From CAWAYR01 sp050250955 (lineage in GTDB: Bacteria > Acidobacteriota > Vicinamibacteria > Vicinamibacterales > UBA2999), in the NCBI GenBank assembly GCA_050250955.1, contig JBFWNR010000001.1, positions 930,001 through 994,000 on the forward strand: a DNA stretch of 64,000 nt, read 5' to 3'. The notes beneath the pieces were generated by a model. The model made no database searches. It saw only the letters and a list, made by a program, of their open reading frames with translations, and was not told where the DNA came from. The position numbers and the translations under genes are program-made. Positions 51,593-63,677 of this stretch are shown piece after piece; the first letter of the stretch is position 1; every line of letters begins with the position of its first letter.

Positions 51593-53173
51593 TCAGGGCC
51601 CGCTGACGACGGCCCGCTCGAAGGTGACGACGCCGAGCGGCATCGGCCGGATGCCGGTCACCGCGTCGCGGGCGGCCACGCTGTAGAGCGTGTCGAACAG
51701 CCACACCGCGCCCGGGTCCTCGAGATAGACGATCTCCTGAGCCCGCCGGTACAGTGCCTGGCGCTTCGCGGCGTCGGTCTCGCGCATCGCCGCCTCGATC
51801 ACGCGGTCGAACTCGGCGTTGGAGTAGTAGCCGTAGTTGTTCTCGTTGGTCGGCGCGCTGCGGAAGATCGGCCGCAGGCCCCAGTCGGCGTCGGCGGTGG
51901 AGGCGCCGGCGCCCATGATGAAGATCTCCTGCGGGTTCTTCTCCGGCGGCAGGCCGGCCCAGAACTGCACCATCGTCGCCCAGTCGAACACCTCGATGGT
52001 CGCGGTGATGCCGACCTTCTTCAGATCGGCGGCGACGGCTTCGGCCAGCTCGATGCCCATCGGGTAGCGGGGCGTGGTGGCGATCCTGGTGGCGAAGCCG
52101 TCGGGATAGCCGGCCGCCGCCAGCAGCGCCCGCGCCTTGTCGGGATCGTAGGGAATCTCGCCGAGGTTGACGTAGCCGCGCATGATCGGCGTGAGCGCGC
52201 TCGTCGACGGCCGCGCGAAGCTGGCGACCAGGTTCTTGACGATCGCCTGACGGTCGATGGCGTAGGAGATCGCCTGCCGCACCCGCGGGTCGTCGTAGGG
52301 CTTCTTGCGGACGTTGAAGCGGAACTGCTGCGCGCCGACCCCGGGCAGCTTCTGCACGGCGATGTCGGGACGGGCTTCGAGGCGGGGGATGTCGGCGGCC
52401 GGGATGCGGGAGATCACGTCGACGTCGCCGCTCTCCAGGGCCAGGACCCGGGCGGCTGCCTCGGGGATCGGGCGGTAGACGATCTCACGAGTGACGCCCT
52501 TGGTGCCCCAGTAGTCGTCGAAGCGCTCGAGCACGATCTCCTGGTCCTTCTTCCAGCTGGCGACCCGGTAGGGCCCGGTCCCCGACACCGCGGCGGCCGA
52601 GCTGCCGAAGGCCTTGCCGTGGGCGGCGGCGACCGCCGGGCTGACGATCGCGGAGGAGACGTGGGCGAGGGTCGGCTCGAAGGCGCCGAACGGGTACTTG
52701 GTGACGAAGCGGACCGTCAGCCGATCCACGACCTCGACGCGGTCGATCATGCTGAAGAGCGACAACCGCTTGTGGTTGGCGACCGGGTCGAGCACCCGGA
52801 CGAAGTTGAGACGGACCGCCTCGGCGTCGAGCGGCGTGCCGTCGTGGAAGCTGACCCCGCCGCGCAGGTGGAACGTCCAGGTGACCCCGTCGTCGGCGAC
52901 CTCCCAGCGCTCGGCGAGGCGCGGGCTGATCGTCATCTGGTCGTCGAAGGCGATGAGCGGCTCGTACACCATCAGGATCACCTGATCGGACTCGGTGTCG
53001 GTGGTGTTGTGCGGATCGAGCGTGGTGGCATCGGCCGCGGCGGCGAAGATCAGCCGGTCGCGCGGGGCACCCGGCGCCGATCCGTCGGGCGAGCCGCCGC
53101 AGGCGACGGCCGAGAGGAGGGCGGCGGCAACGACGAGGCGCCAGTGGGGGGCGGCCGGCGCGGCGAGGAACAT
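51593..53173 (-). CDS. ABC transporter substrate-binding lipoprotein (SBP_bac_5)
   Basis: The 526-residue product has a signal peptide with a lipobox-like LLSAVACGG, then the family-5 solute-binding fold: TLDPHNTTDTESDQVILMVY, YEPLIAFDDQMTISPRLAER, LNFVRVLDPVANHKRL and FRFNVRKKPYDDPRVRQAIS. Ligands of this family are oligopeptides, nickel, haem or glutathione-type molecules. A perfect TATAAT on the minus strand (53181-53186) lies 7 nt before the ATG (53173), so the message may be leaderless. It is divergent from the TetR gene. Confidence 0.9.
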   Translation of the reverse strand: MFLAAPAAPHWRLVVAAALLSAVACGGSPDGSAPGAPRDRLIFAAAADATTLDPHNTTDTESDQVILMVYEPLIAFDDQMTISPRLAERWEVADDGVTWTFHLRGGVSFHDGTPLDAEAVRLNFVRVLDPVANHKRLSLFSMIDRVEVVDRLTVRFVTKYPFGAFEPTLAHVSSAIVSPAVAAAHGKAFGSSAAAVSGTGPYRVASWKKDQEIVLERFDDYWGTKGVTREIVYRPIPEAAARVLALESGDVDVISRIPAADIPRLEARPDIAVQKLPGVGAQQFRFNVRKKPYDDPRVRQAISYAIDRQAIVKNLVASFARPSTSALTPIMRGYVNLGEIPYDPDKARALLAAAGYPDGFATRIATTPRYPMGIELAEAVAADLKKVGITATIEVFDWATMVQFWAGLPPEKNPQEIFIMGAGASTADADWGLRPIFRSAPTNENNYGYYSNAEFDRVIEAAMRETDAAKRQALYRRAQEIVYLEDPGAVWLFDTLYSVAARDAVTGIRPMPLGVVTFERAVVSGP

Positions 53174-53180
53174 GGCGCGG

Positions 53181-53186
53181 ATTATA
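53181..53186 (-). promoter_or_regulatory. -10 TATAAT of the binding-protein gene
   Basis: On the minus strand TATAAT ends 7 nt before the ATG at 53173, so transcription would start at or next to the A of ATG. No -35 is visible. Confidence 0.55.
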
Positions 53187-53225
53187 GAGCCCGGCGTCGG
53201 CCAGCCGGGCTCAGCCGTGCCGGAG

Positions 53226-53254
53226 TTGACACCCGGCTCGGACCCGTCGAGAAT
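53226..53254 (+). promoter_or_regulatory. Promoter of the TetR gene
   Basis: A perfect -35 TTGACA (53226-53231), 17 bp, then GAGAAT (53249-53254) as -10. The transcript would start near 53261, in the centre of the palindrome at 53253-53272, so binding there would block the promoter. Confidence 0.65.
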
Positions 53255-53272
53255 GAATGAACGTTCATTCAT
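53253..53272. promoter_or_regulatory. 20-bp perfect palindromic operator (FadR/YsiA-like)
   Basis: The sequence ATGAATGAACGTTCATTCAT is a perfect palindrome. Its TGAATGA...TCATTCA arms match the consensus of the Bacillus FadR (YsiA) TetR-family repressor that responds to long-chain acyl-CoA. It overlaps the -10 and start point and ends at the TetR start codon, so autoregulation is likely. Confidence 0.75.
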
Positions 53273-53920
53273 GAGCCGCGCCGCCGTTCCTGCCGTCACC
53301 CGCCGCCCCGCCGACTCGCGACCGCCGGTCGCCGACAAGCGCGAGGCGATCCTCCGCGCCGCCACCCAGGTCTTCGCGCAGCACGGCTTCTTCAACGCGC
53401 AGGTGGCCGACGTGGCCCGCGCCGCCGGAGTCGCCGCCGGCACCGTCTACCTCTACTTCCGCAGCAAGGACGACCTGCTGGTGTCGCTGTTCGAGCGGAC
53501 CATGAAGGACGCGATCGCCGCCGGCCGCGCCGCCCTGTCCGGGGCCACCGACCCGCGCGACCGCCTCAGCCGGATCGCCCGCCTGCACCTGGAACGGCTG
53601 GGCCGGGATCGTGACCTGGCCGTGGTCTTCCAGGTCGAGCTGCGCCAGTCCACCAAGTTCATGGAGCGGTTCTCGTCGAGCTACCTGCGCGAGTATCTCG
53701 GCATCATCCGCGACGCGATCGAGGCCGGGCAGTCCGCCGGGCTCTTCCGCGCCGACGTCAGCGCCACCCTCGCCGCCAAGATCCTCTTCGGCGCCCTCGA
53801 CGAAATGGCCACCAACTGGATGCTGAGCCGCCGCCGCTACGCGCTGGAGGCCGATGCCGACGCGGTGATCGACGTGTTCCTGAACGGCGTCGGCCGGGCG
53901 ACCGCCGCCGGGGGCCGGGC

Positions 53921-53924
<4 letters not shown>
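53271..53924 (+). CDS. TetR-family regulator, probably of fatty-acid degradation
   Basis: The 217-residue product has an N-terminal helix-turn-helix (REAILRAATQVFAQHGFFNA, then VADVARAAGVAAGTVYLYF) and a C-terminal all-helical ligand domain. The position at the head of beta-oxidation genes and the FadR/YsiA-like palindrome over its own promoter suggest it senses acyl-CoA. I use ATG 53271 because the predicted transcript starts at ~53261; the in-frame ATG at 53253 would lie upstream of that. Its TGA overlaps the start of the next gene (GTGA). Several Met and Phe residues in the C-terminal half would suit a hydrophobic ligand. Confidence 0.87.
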
Positions 53925-56200
<2,276 letters not shown>

Positions 56201-56202
56201 GC

Positions 56203-57012
56203 ATGCCGGGCATCGTCGAACGCGGGCAGGGGACGCCGATCGTGGTCGTGCCGGGCATCCAGGGGCGCTGGGAGTGGATGGCGCCGACCGTGGAGGCGCT
56301 GTCGGCGCACGGGCGCGCCATCACCTACTCGCTCTGCGACGAGCCGTCGAGCGGCTTCACCTGGGCCGGCGACCGCGGCTTCGAGAACTACCTCTCGCAA
56401 CTGGACGACGTGCTGGCGGCCACCCACGTCGAGCGTCCGGTGCTGGTCGGGGTCTCCTACGGCGGCCTGGTGGCCGCCGAGTACGCCGCCCGCCATCCCG
56501 AGCGGATCGCCGGCGTCGTGGTGGCCTCGGCGCCGCCACCGACGTGGACACCCGATGCGCGCGTCCGCCGTTACCTGCGCGCGCCGCGTCTGCTGGCGCC
56601 GGCGTTCTGGCTGGGCGGGCCGCTGCGTGCCTATCCCGAGCTGAAGGCAGCGTTCCCGCGTCCCGGTGAGCGCCTGCGCTTCGCCGTGGCGCAGGGGCTG
56701 CGCGTGGTCGGCGCGCCGCCCGCCGCGGCGCGCATGGCCCGCCGCCTCGACTGGCTGCAGCGGGCGGCGTTCGCCGTCGATCGGCCGGTGCCGGTCCCGG
56801 CCCTGGTCGTCACCGGTGAGGACGCGCTCGAGCGCGTCGTGCCGCCGCGGCAGACCGCCGAGTACCTGACCTGGCTGCCGCACGCCACGGCCGTCACCAT
56901 GCTCCACACCGGCCATGCCGGCACCATCACCAAGGCGCGGGAGTTCGCGGCGCTGGTCGGCGGCTTCATCGCCGGCCTGCCCGCCGATCGCCCCGAAGCC
57001 CGCAGCGCATGA
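56203..57012 (+). CDS. Alpha/beta-fold hydrolase
   Basis: The 269-residue cytosolic hydrolase has the nucleophile elbow GVSYGGLVAAEYA (Ser at ~87), a strand VVVPGIQGRWEWM leading into the oxyanion region, the acid in VVTGEDALE and the general-base His in HTGHAGTITK near the C-terminus. The VASAPPPTWTPDARVRRYLR cap is family-like. It starts 2 bp after the fusion gene. It could be a thioesterase or ester hydrolase in fatty-acid use, but the substrate is unknown. Confidence 0.82.
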   Translation: MPGIVERGQGTPIVVVPGIQGRWEWMAPTVEALSAHGRAITYSLCDEPSSGFTWAGDRGFENYLSQLDDVLAATHVERPVLVGVSYGGLVAAEYAARHPERIAGVVVASAPPPTWTPDARVRRYLRAPRLLAPAFWLGGPLRAYPELKAAFPRPGERLRFAVAQGLRVVGAPPAAARMARRLDWLQRAAFAVDRPVPVPALVVTGEDALERVVPPRQTAEYLTWLPHATAVTMLHTGHAGTITKAREFAALVGGFIAGLPADRPEARSA

Positions 57013-57665
57013 GCGCAGGAGTCGCGTCGTCCGTGCCTACCGAGTTCCTCCGTGAGATCACCGGCCCTGCCGGGCCGCTCGAAGCCCGCCTCGACCTGCC
57101 CGAAGGCCCGCCGCGGGCCGTCGCCGTCTGCGGCCATCCGCATCCGCTCCACGGCGGCACCATGCACACCAAGGCGCTCTACCAGACCGCCAAGGCGCTC
57201 ACCCGGGTCGGCGTCGCGGCGCTGCGCATCAACTTCCGCGGCGTCGGCGCCAGCGCCGGCACCTTCGATGCCGGGCCCGGCGAGCAGGACGACTTCCGGG
57301 CCGCGCTCGCCTTCGCCGCAGCGCGCTTCGCCGGGCTGCCGCTGTGGGCGGCCGGGATGTCGTTCGGGTCGTGGATCGCGCTGACCGTGGGCGCCGCCGA
57401 TCCGCGGGTTTCGCTGCTGCTGGCCGTCGCCCCACCGGTGGATCGCTACGACTTCTCGACCGTCGCCGCCAGCCCCAAGCCGAAGTTCCTCGTCCACGGT
57501 GCCGAGGACGAACTCATCAGCGCCAAGGCGATCCGCGCCTTCTACGCGACGATGGCCGATCCCAAGGAGCTGGTGCTCATCGAGGACGCCAACCATCTCT
57601 TCGAGGGCAAGACCACGCTCGTCGGCGACGCCGTCGAGGATCTGCTCGCCGACTGGCCGGCCTGA
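57009..57665 (+). CDS. Alpha/beta hydrolase, dienelactone-hydrolase-like
   Basis: The 218-residue product has VCGHPHPLHGGTMHTKALYQ (oxyanion histidine region), INFRGVGASAG, the nucleophile elbow AAGMSFGSWIAL (Ser at ~118), KFLVHGAEDELISAK with the acid Asp and DANHLFEG with the catalytic His. The fold and the conserved HPHPLHGG start are typical of the small YtfC/DUF-type hydrolases. ATGA overlaps the previous stop. Role in the operon is unknown. Confidence 0.83.
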   Translation: MSAGVASSVPTEFLREITGPAGPLEARLDLPEGPPRAVAVCGHPHPLHGGTMHTKALYQTAKALTRVGVAALRINFRGVGASAGTFDAGPGEQDDFRAALAFAAARFAGLPLWAAGMSFGSWIALTVGAADPRVSLLLAVAPPVDRYDFSTVAASPKPKFLVHGAEDELISAKAIRAFYATMADPKELVLIEDANHLFEGKTTLVGDAVEDLLADWPA

Positions 57666-57682
57666 CGGGAAGGAGCCATCGC

Positions 57683-58861
57683 ATGCAGGATGCCGTCATC
57701 GTCGCCGCGGTCCGCACCCCGGTCGGCAAGGCCCCCAAGGGCGCGTTCCGTTTCACACGACCCGACGAACTGGCCGCGGCGGCCATCGCCGAAGCGATGC
57801 GCCGGGCGCCCGGCGTCGACCCCGCCGACGTCGACGACGTCATCCTCGGCTGCGCGATGCCCGAGGCCGAGCAGGGCCTGAACGTGGCGCGGATCGCCAG
57901 CCTGCGCGCCGGCCTGCCGGTGTCGGCCGCGGCGGTGACGGTCAACCGCTTCTGCTCCTCGGGCCTGCAGGCCATCGCCGGCGGCGCCGAGCGGATCATG
58001 CTCGGCCAGGCCGAAGTCGTGGTCGCCGGCGGCACCGAGTCGATGAGCCTCATCCCGATGGGCGGACACACCGTCGCCCCGAACCCCGGGCTGGTCGACG
58101 ACTACCCGGACGTCTATCTGAGCACCGGCCTGGTCGCCGAGAACCACGCCCGCCAGTCGAAGATCTCGCGCGAGGCGCAGGACGCGTTTGCGCTGCGCTC
58201 GCACCAGCGGGCCGTGGCGGCGGCCGATGCCGGCCGCTTCGCCGACGAGATCGTCGCGGTGACCACGCGCCGCACCGAGGCCGATCCGGCCGGCGTGCCG
58301 GTGACGCGCGAGCTGGTCGTGAGCCGCGACGAGGGCCCGCGGCGCGACACGTCGGCGGCGGCGCTGGCCGCTCTCACACCGGCGTTTCACGCCGCCGGCA
58401 CGGTCACGGCCGGCAACTCCTCGCAGACCAGCGACGGGGCCGCCGCGCTGGTGCTGACCTCGGGCCGCTACGCGCGGGATCGCGGGCTGACGCCGCTGGC
58501 CCGCTTCGTCGGCTACGCCGTGGCCGGCGTCGCTCCGGAGCTCTTCGGCATCGGCCCGGTGCCGGCGGTCCGGAAGGTGCTGCGGCTGACCGGCCTGACG
58601 CTCGACGACCTGGATCTCGTGGAACTGAACGAGGCCTTCGCTGCCCAGGTCCTGGCCTGCCTCGCCGAGCTGGACATCGACGGCGAACAGCTGAACGTGA
58701 ACGGCGGCGCCATCGCGCTCGGCCATCCGCTGGGCTGCACGGGGGCGCGGATGGCCACCTCGGTCGTCCACGAGCTGCGACGCCGCGGCGGGCGCTATGG
58801 CCTGGTCACCATGTGCGTGGGCGGCGGCATGGGGGCGGCGGGGATCTTCGAGCGTCTGTGA
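57683..58861 (+). CDS. Acetyl-CoA acyltransferase (thiolase)
   Basis: Thiolase performs the last beta-oxidation step, cleaving 3-ketoacyl-CoA. The 392-residue product has the first active-site Cys in NRFCSSGLQAIAGG (Cys ~92), the GHPLGCTGAR motif (His/Cys) and the final Cys loop VTMCVGGGMGAAGIFE. The LNVARIASLRAGLP and NSSQTSDGAAALVL regions are family-typical. A good Shine-Dalgarno AAGGAG lies 7 nt before ATG 57683. It is followed by repeat copy D and then the acyl-CoA dehydrogenase. Confidence 0.93.
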   Translation: MQDAVIVAAVRTPVGKAPKGAFRFTRPDELAAAAIAEAMRRAPGVDPADVDDVILGCAMPEAEQGLNVARIASLRAGLPVSAAAVTVNRFCSSGLQAIAGGAERIMLGQAEVVVAGGTESMSLIPMGGHTVAPNPGLVDDYPDVYLSTGLVAENHARQSKISREAQDAFALRSHQRAVAAADAGRFADEIVAVTTRRTEADPAGVPVTRELVVSRDEGPRRDTSAAALAALTPAFHAAGTVTAGNSSQTSDGAAALVLTSGRYARDRGLTPLARFVGYAVAGVAPELFGIGPVPAVRKVLRLTGLTLDDLDLVELNEAFAAQVLACLAELDIDGEQLNVNGGAIALGHPLGCTGARMATSVVHELRRRGGRYGLVTMCVGGGMGAAGIFERL

Positions 58862-58880
58862 TTCTCGAGACGCTCGCTCA

Positions 58881-58908
58881 CAGCGGCTAGGGGCCAGCGG
58901 CTAGCGGC
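58881..58908. repeat. 7-bp tandem repeat, copy D
   Basis: Four heptamers read CAGCGGC, TAGGGGC, CAGCGGC and TAGCGGC, beginning 19 nt after the thiolase stop and ending 19 nt before the acyl-CoA dehydrogenase start. Confidence 0.75.
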
Positions 58909-58927
58909 CAGGAAGTCGAAGGACGCG

Positions 58928-60691
<1,764 letters not shown>

Positions 60692-60750
60692 TGCGCCGGC
60701 TCGGCCGCGATCCCGTCGCCGCCTTCGACCCGTAGCGCGAACCTCTGTGG

Positions 60751-60756
60751 CACACT
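60751..60756 (+). promoter_or_regulatory. Extended -10-like element of the DUF1684 gene
   Basis: TGG-CACACT (60748-60756) ends 6 nt before GTG 60763, the same spacing as the other close -10 elements in this window. The hexamer is imperfect. Confidence 0.3.
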
Positions 60757-60762
60757 GAAGTC

Positions 60763-61398
60763 GTGCGTCCCACGCTTCTCGCCAGCGCGCTGGTCGCCGT
60801 GTCGACGCTCGCCGGCGCCGTCGGCTGCGGCCCGCAGGAGTCGCCCGATGCCGCCTACCTGCGCCGCATCGGCGACGAGCGGGTGCAGAAGGACGAGTTC
60901 TTCCGCTCGGGCAGCGACTCGCCGGTCAGGCCGGCCGACCGCGAGATCTTCCTGCCGCTGGCCTACTTCGACGTCGATCCCGACTACGCGCCGCCCGCCC
61001 GGCTGGCGCTGCTCGACGAGCGGACCCGGCTGGTCATGCCGACCTCGACCGGCAAGCTGCGCGAGATGGAGCGTGTCGGCGTCCTCGAGTTCACCCTGAA
61101 GGGCGCCCCGCAGAAGCTGACGGCGTTTGTCGAGGCCGGGGCCGAGGTGTCGAGGCTCTTCGTGCCGTTCAGCGACCTGACCAGCGGCACCGAGACCTAC
61201 CAGGCCGGGCGCTACATGGACATCGACCCGCAGTCGAGCGGCGTCTACGTGGTGGACTTCAACCTCGCCTACCACCCCTACTGCTACTACAACGCGGACT
61301 ACGACTGCCCGTTCCCGCCGGCGGAGAACCGTCTGAAGACCCCGGTGCGCGCCGGAGAGCGCCTGCGCGCCGCCGACACGCTCGCGCCGACCCGATGA
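60763..61398 (+). CDS. DUF1684-family lipoprotein
   Basis: The 211-residue product has a lipobox (LAGAVGCGPQ, Cys ~22) and the conserved DUF1684 motifs: DEFFRSGSDSPV, LPLAYFDVDPDYAPP, VMPTSTGK, FVPFSDLTSGTETYQAGRYM, and FNLAYHPYCYYNADYDCPFP near the C-terminus with a Pro-Pro-Ala-Glu-Asn. The family is widespread and its function is unsettled. ATGA overlaps the next gene. Start is GTG 60763. Confidence 0.85.
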   Translation: MRPTLLASALVAVSTLAGAVGCGPQESPDAAYLRRIGDERVQKDEFFRSGSDSPVRPADREIFLPLAYFDVDPDYAPPARLALLDERTRLVMPTSTGKLREMERVGVLEFTLKGAPQKLTAFVEAGAEVSRLFVPFSDLTSGTETYQAGRYMDIDPQSSGVYVVDFNLAYHPYCYYNADYDCPFPPAENRLKTPVRAGERLRAADTLAPTR

Positions 61399-62087
61399 GC
61401 CGACCTCTGCACGCGATCATCCTCGACTTCGACGGCGTCGTCGCCAACAGCGAAGGCCTGCACCTGCAGGCGATGCAGGACGTGCTGACCGGGACCGACC
61501 TGCCGCTGACCCGCGAGTCGTACTACGAGCGCTACCTCGGCTTCGACGACCGCGGCGTGTTCACGACGCTCGCCGCCGACCACGGCCGGAGTCTCGACGA
61601 CGCCGCCCTGGAACGACTCTGCCGCGACAAGGCCAGTCGCTACGACGCGCTGGCGGCCGCGGGCGATCTGCTCTTCCCGGGCGTGGCCGCCTTCATCCGC
61701 CAGGCGGCGGCGGCGGTGCCCGTGGGCATCGCCTCCGGCGCGCTGACCCACGAGATCGAGCACGTCCTGACCGCCGCCGGCCTGCGCGACCTCGTGCTGG
61801 CGGTCGTCGGCGCGGATCAAACCGCGCAGTCCAAGCCGGCACCCGATCCCTACCTGGAGGCGTTCGCCCGCCTGAGCGCCGCCACCGGCCGCGCGCTCGA
61901 GGGTCGACGCACGGTCGCCGTCGAAGACTCGCGGTGGGGGCTCGAGTCGGCGCGGGCGGCCGGGCTGCGCACCGTGGCCGTCACCAGCAGCTACCCCGCC
62001 GATGCGCTCGCCCCGCATGCCGAACTGGTCGTCAGCGGCCTGGGCGCGCTGTCCCTGGACGCGCTCGACCGCCTCTGCGGCGGATAG
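61395..62087 (+). CDS. HAD-family sugar phosphatase/phosphoglucomutase-like hydrolase
   Basis: The 230-residue product belongs to the HAD superfamily subclass I. It has the nucleophile motif ILDFDGVVANSE (Asp ~11 and Asp ~13), the helical cap in the following ~70 residues, GIASGAL (motif II Ser), the SKPAPDPYLEA Lys motif and the VAVEDSRWGLESARAAG acidic motif IV. The cap and LGF motif recall beta-phosphoglucomutase and related sugar phosphatases. Substrate unknown. ATGA overlaps the DUF1684 stop. Confidence 0.88.
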   Translation: MSRPLHAIILDFDGVVANSEGLHLQAMQDVLTGTDLPLTRESYYERYLGFDDRGVFTTLAADHGRSLDDAALERLCRDKASRYDALAAAGDLLFPGVAAFIRQAAAAVPVGIASGALTHEIEHVLTAAGLRDLVLAVVGADQTAQSKPAPDPYLEAFARLSAATGRALEGRRTVAVEDSRWGLESARAAGLRTVAVTSSYPADALAPHAELVVSGLGALSLDALDRLCGG

Positions 62088-62963
62088 ATGCTGCCGGCGC
62101 CTTCGACCCTCGCGGCGGCCCTCGACGCCATCGCCGACGACGCCAGCACCGACCTGGCCCCCGGGGCGCTGCTCATCGCCACCATCGAGTATCCGCGGCT
62201 GGATCGCAATCGCTACCTGCAGGTCCTCGACGAGCTGGGCGCTGCGGCGCTCGATCGGGTGGCGCAGGCGGCCGGCGCCGACGGCCCGCTCCACACCAGG
62301 GTCGAGGCCATCAACCACGTGCTGTACGGGGAGCGCGGGTTCCGCGGCAACCGCGAGCGCTACAGCGACGTGCGCAACAGCTGCCTGAACCAGGTGCTCG
62401 AGCTGCGCACCGGCATCCCGATCACGCTCGCCGTGGTCTACCTGGAGGTGGCGCGCCGCGCCGGCGTCCGCGCCGACGGCATCAACTTCCCGGGCCACTT
62501 CCTGGTCCGGGTCTACCCGGACGCCGACGCCGCCGACGGGCTGGTGGTCGATCCGTTCCACGACGGCGCGATCCTCACCGAGCCCGACTGCCGCGGGTTG
62601 CTCGCCCGTCACGGCGACGACACCGCGTTCACGCCCGAGTTGCTGGCGGCCGCCACCAAACGCCAGGTGCTGGTCCGTATGCTGGTGAACCTGAAGCGGC
62701 TCTACGTGGAGAACCGGTCGTTTCCGCAGGCCCGGCTGGTGACGCACACGCTGCTGGAGCTGTCGCCGTCGTCGTTGCAGGAGCTGCGCGACCGCGGGCT
62801 GCTGTCCTACCACCTGCACGACTACGCCGCAGCGCTGCGCGACCTCGAGGAGTACCTGCGGCTGCTCGCCCTGACCGACAAGAGCGACGACGCCCGCGAG
62901 GAGACCACGCAGGTGTGGGACCACGTCAAGGCGCTGCGCCGGCGGGTCGCGTCGTTCAACTGA
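62088..62963 (+). CDS. SirB1-type transglutaminase-like protein
   Basis: The 291-residue product has an N-terminal transglutaminase-like (SirB1) domain, with VRNSCLNQVLELRTGIPITL, AVVYLEVARRAGV and GINFPGHFLVRVY followed by VDPFHDGA. The C-terminal ~100 residues resemble tetratricopeptide repeats (LVNLKRLYVENRSFPQARLV, then LHDYAAALRDLEEYLRLLAL). The family has no confirmed enzyme activity. It abuts the HAD stop with no gap, so it is in the same operon. Confidence 0.85.
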   Translation: MLPAPSTLAAALDAIADDASTDLAPGALLIATIEYPRLDRNRYLQVLDELGAAALDRVAQAAGADGPLHTRVEAINHVLYGERGFRGNRERYSDVRNSCLNQVLELRTGIPITLAVVYLEVARRAGVRADGINFPGHFLVRVYPDADAADGLVVDPFHDGAILTEPDCRGLLARHGDDTAFTPELLAAATKRQVLVRMLVNLKRLYVENRSFPQARLVTHTLLELSPSSLQELRDRGLLSYHLHDYAAALRDLEEYLRLLALTDKSDDAREETTQVWDHVKALRRRVASFN

Positions 62964-62983
62964 CCGGCGGCCTCGGCCGCCGG
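62964..62983. terminator. Hairpin between convergent SirB1-like and endonuclease III-like genes
   Basis: CCGGCGGC and GCCGCCGG form a perfect 8-bp stem with a CTCG loop, 1 nt after the SirB1-like stop. There is no T-run, so intrinsic termination is uncertain; it could work in both directions. Confidence 0.35.
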
Positions 62984-63003
62984 CGGCGGTGGCAGCGGCG
63001 GCG

Positions 63004-63654
63004 TCAGGCGGCGGCACCGGCGAAGCGGCAGCCGGTTGCCAGCGGGCAGACGCCGCAGTGCGGGGCGGTCTCGGCGCAGGCGTGGCCGGCGTGGTGCCCC
63101 AGCACCAGCGTGACGTGGCGCAGCTGCTCGAGGTCGCCGGCGCAGCCGGCGCCCAGCCGGCTGCGGGTCAGGCGACGGAGTCCGCGCGGCCGCGGGTGGG
63201 TCAGCCCGTCGAGCCGGGCGACGACGCGAACGATGCCCTCGTCCACCGGCGACACGTAGTGGCCGCCGACGACGAGCAGGGCGCGTACCCGGGCCGACGG
63301 GGTCAGGCCCGGCACGTCGGCCAGTGCCCGCACGGCGCCGCGCAGCGGACCGCTGATGACCGCCTCCAGATCACGATGCCGGCGCATGTGGCCGCTCGCC
63401 GCGCGCAGCTCGTCGATCCGCTCGTCGCGCCCCGGCAGCATCGCCAGCGCCTGCAGCAGGTCGGTCTTCGCGGCCCGGAACAGGGCATCGGGGGTCAGCG
63501 CCGGCAGCCGCTTCAACGCCGCCCAGCCGATGTCGCGACGGGCCGGAAGCGTTCGCGCGGACACGATCTCCCAGGCGACGAACCCGAAGAGATCGCGCGG
63601 CGGCGGGGCCAGCGGCCCGTAGAAACGATCGAGGGCGGCGGCGAGCGCGCGCAC
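63004..63654 (-). CDS. Endonuclease III/HhH-GPD-like protein with 4Fe-4S cluster
   Basis: The 216-residue product matches the helix-hairpin-helix-GPD superfamily of base-excision DNA glycosylases. The C-terminal cluster HACAETAPHCGVCPLATGCR has the exact Cys-x6-Cys-x2-Cys-x5-Cys spacing of the EndoIII iron-sulfur loop. A helix-hairpin-helix is suggested by ALADVPGLTPSARVRALLVV, and Asp in VGGHYVSPVDEGIVRVVARL is in the right position for the catalytic aspartate. The protein is shorter than typical endonuclease III and the conserved Lys of the hairpin is not obvious, so activity is uncertain. GTG 63654 was chosen; it lies 24 bp beyond the M20 stop. Confidence 0.8.
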   Translation of the reverse strand: MRALAAALDRFYGPLAPPPRDLFGFVAWEIVSARTLPARRDIGWAALKRLPALTPDALFRAAKTDLLQALAMLPGRDERIDELRAASGHMRRHRDLEAVISGPLRGAVRALADVPGLTPSARVRALLVVGGHYVSPVDEGIVRVVARLDGLTHPRPRGLRRLTRSRLGAGCAGDLEQLRHVTLVLGHHAGHACAETAPHCGVCPLATGCRFAGAAA

Positions 63655-63677
63655 GGCGGCCGCGGCGGCGGACGGCG

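Noticed and set aside
53253..53270. Earlier TetR start (MNERSF) at 53253
   Set aside because: It lies within the predicted -10 region and upstream of the expected transcription start (~53261).
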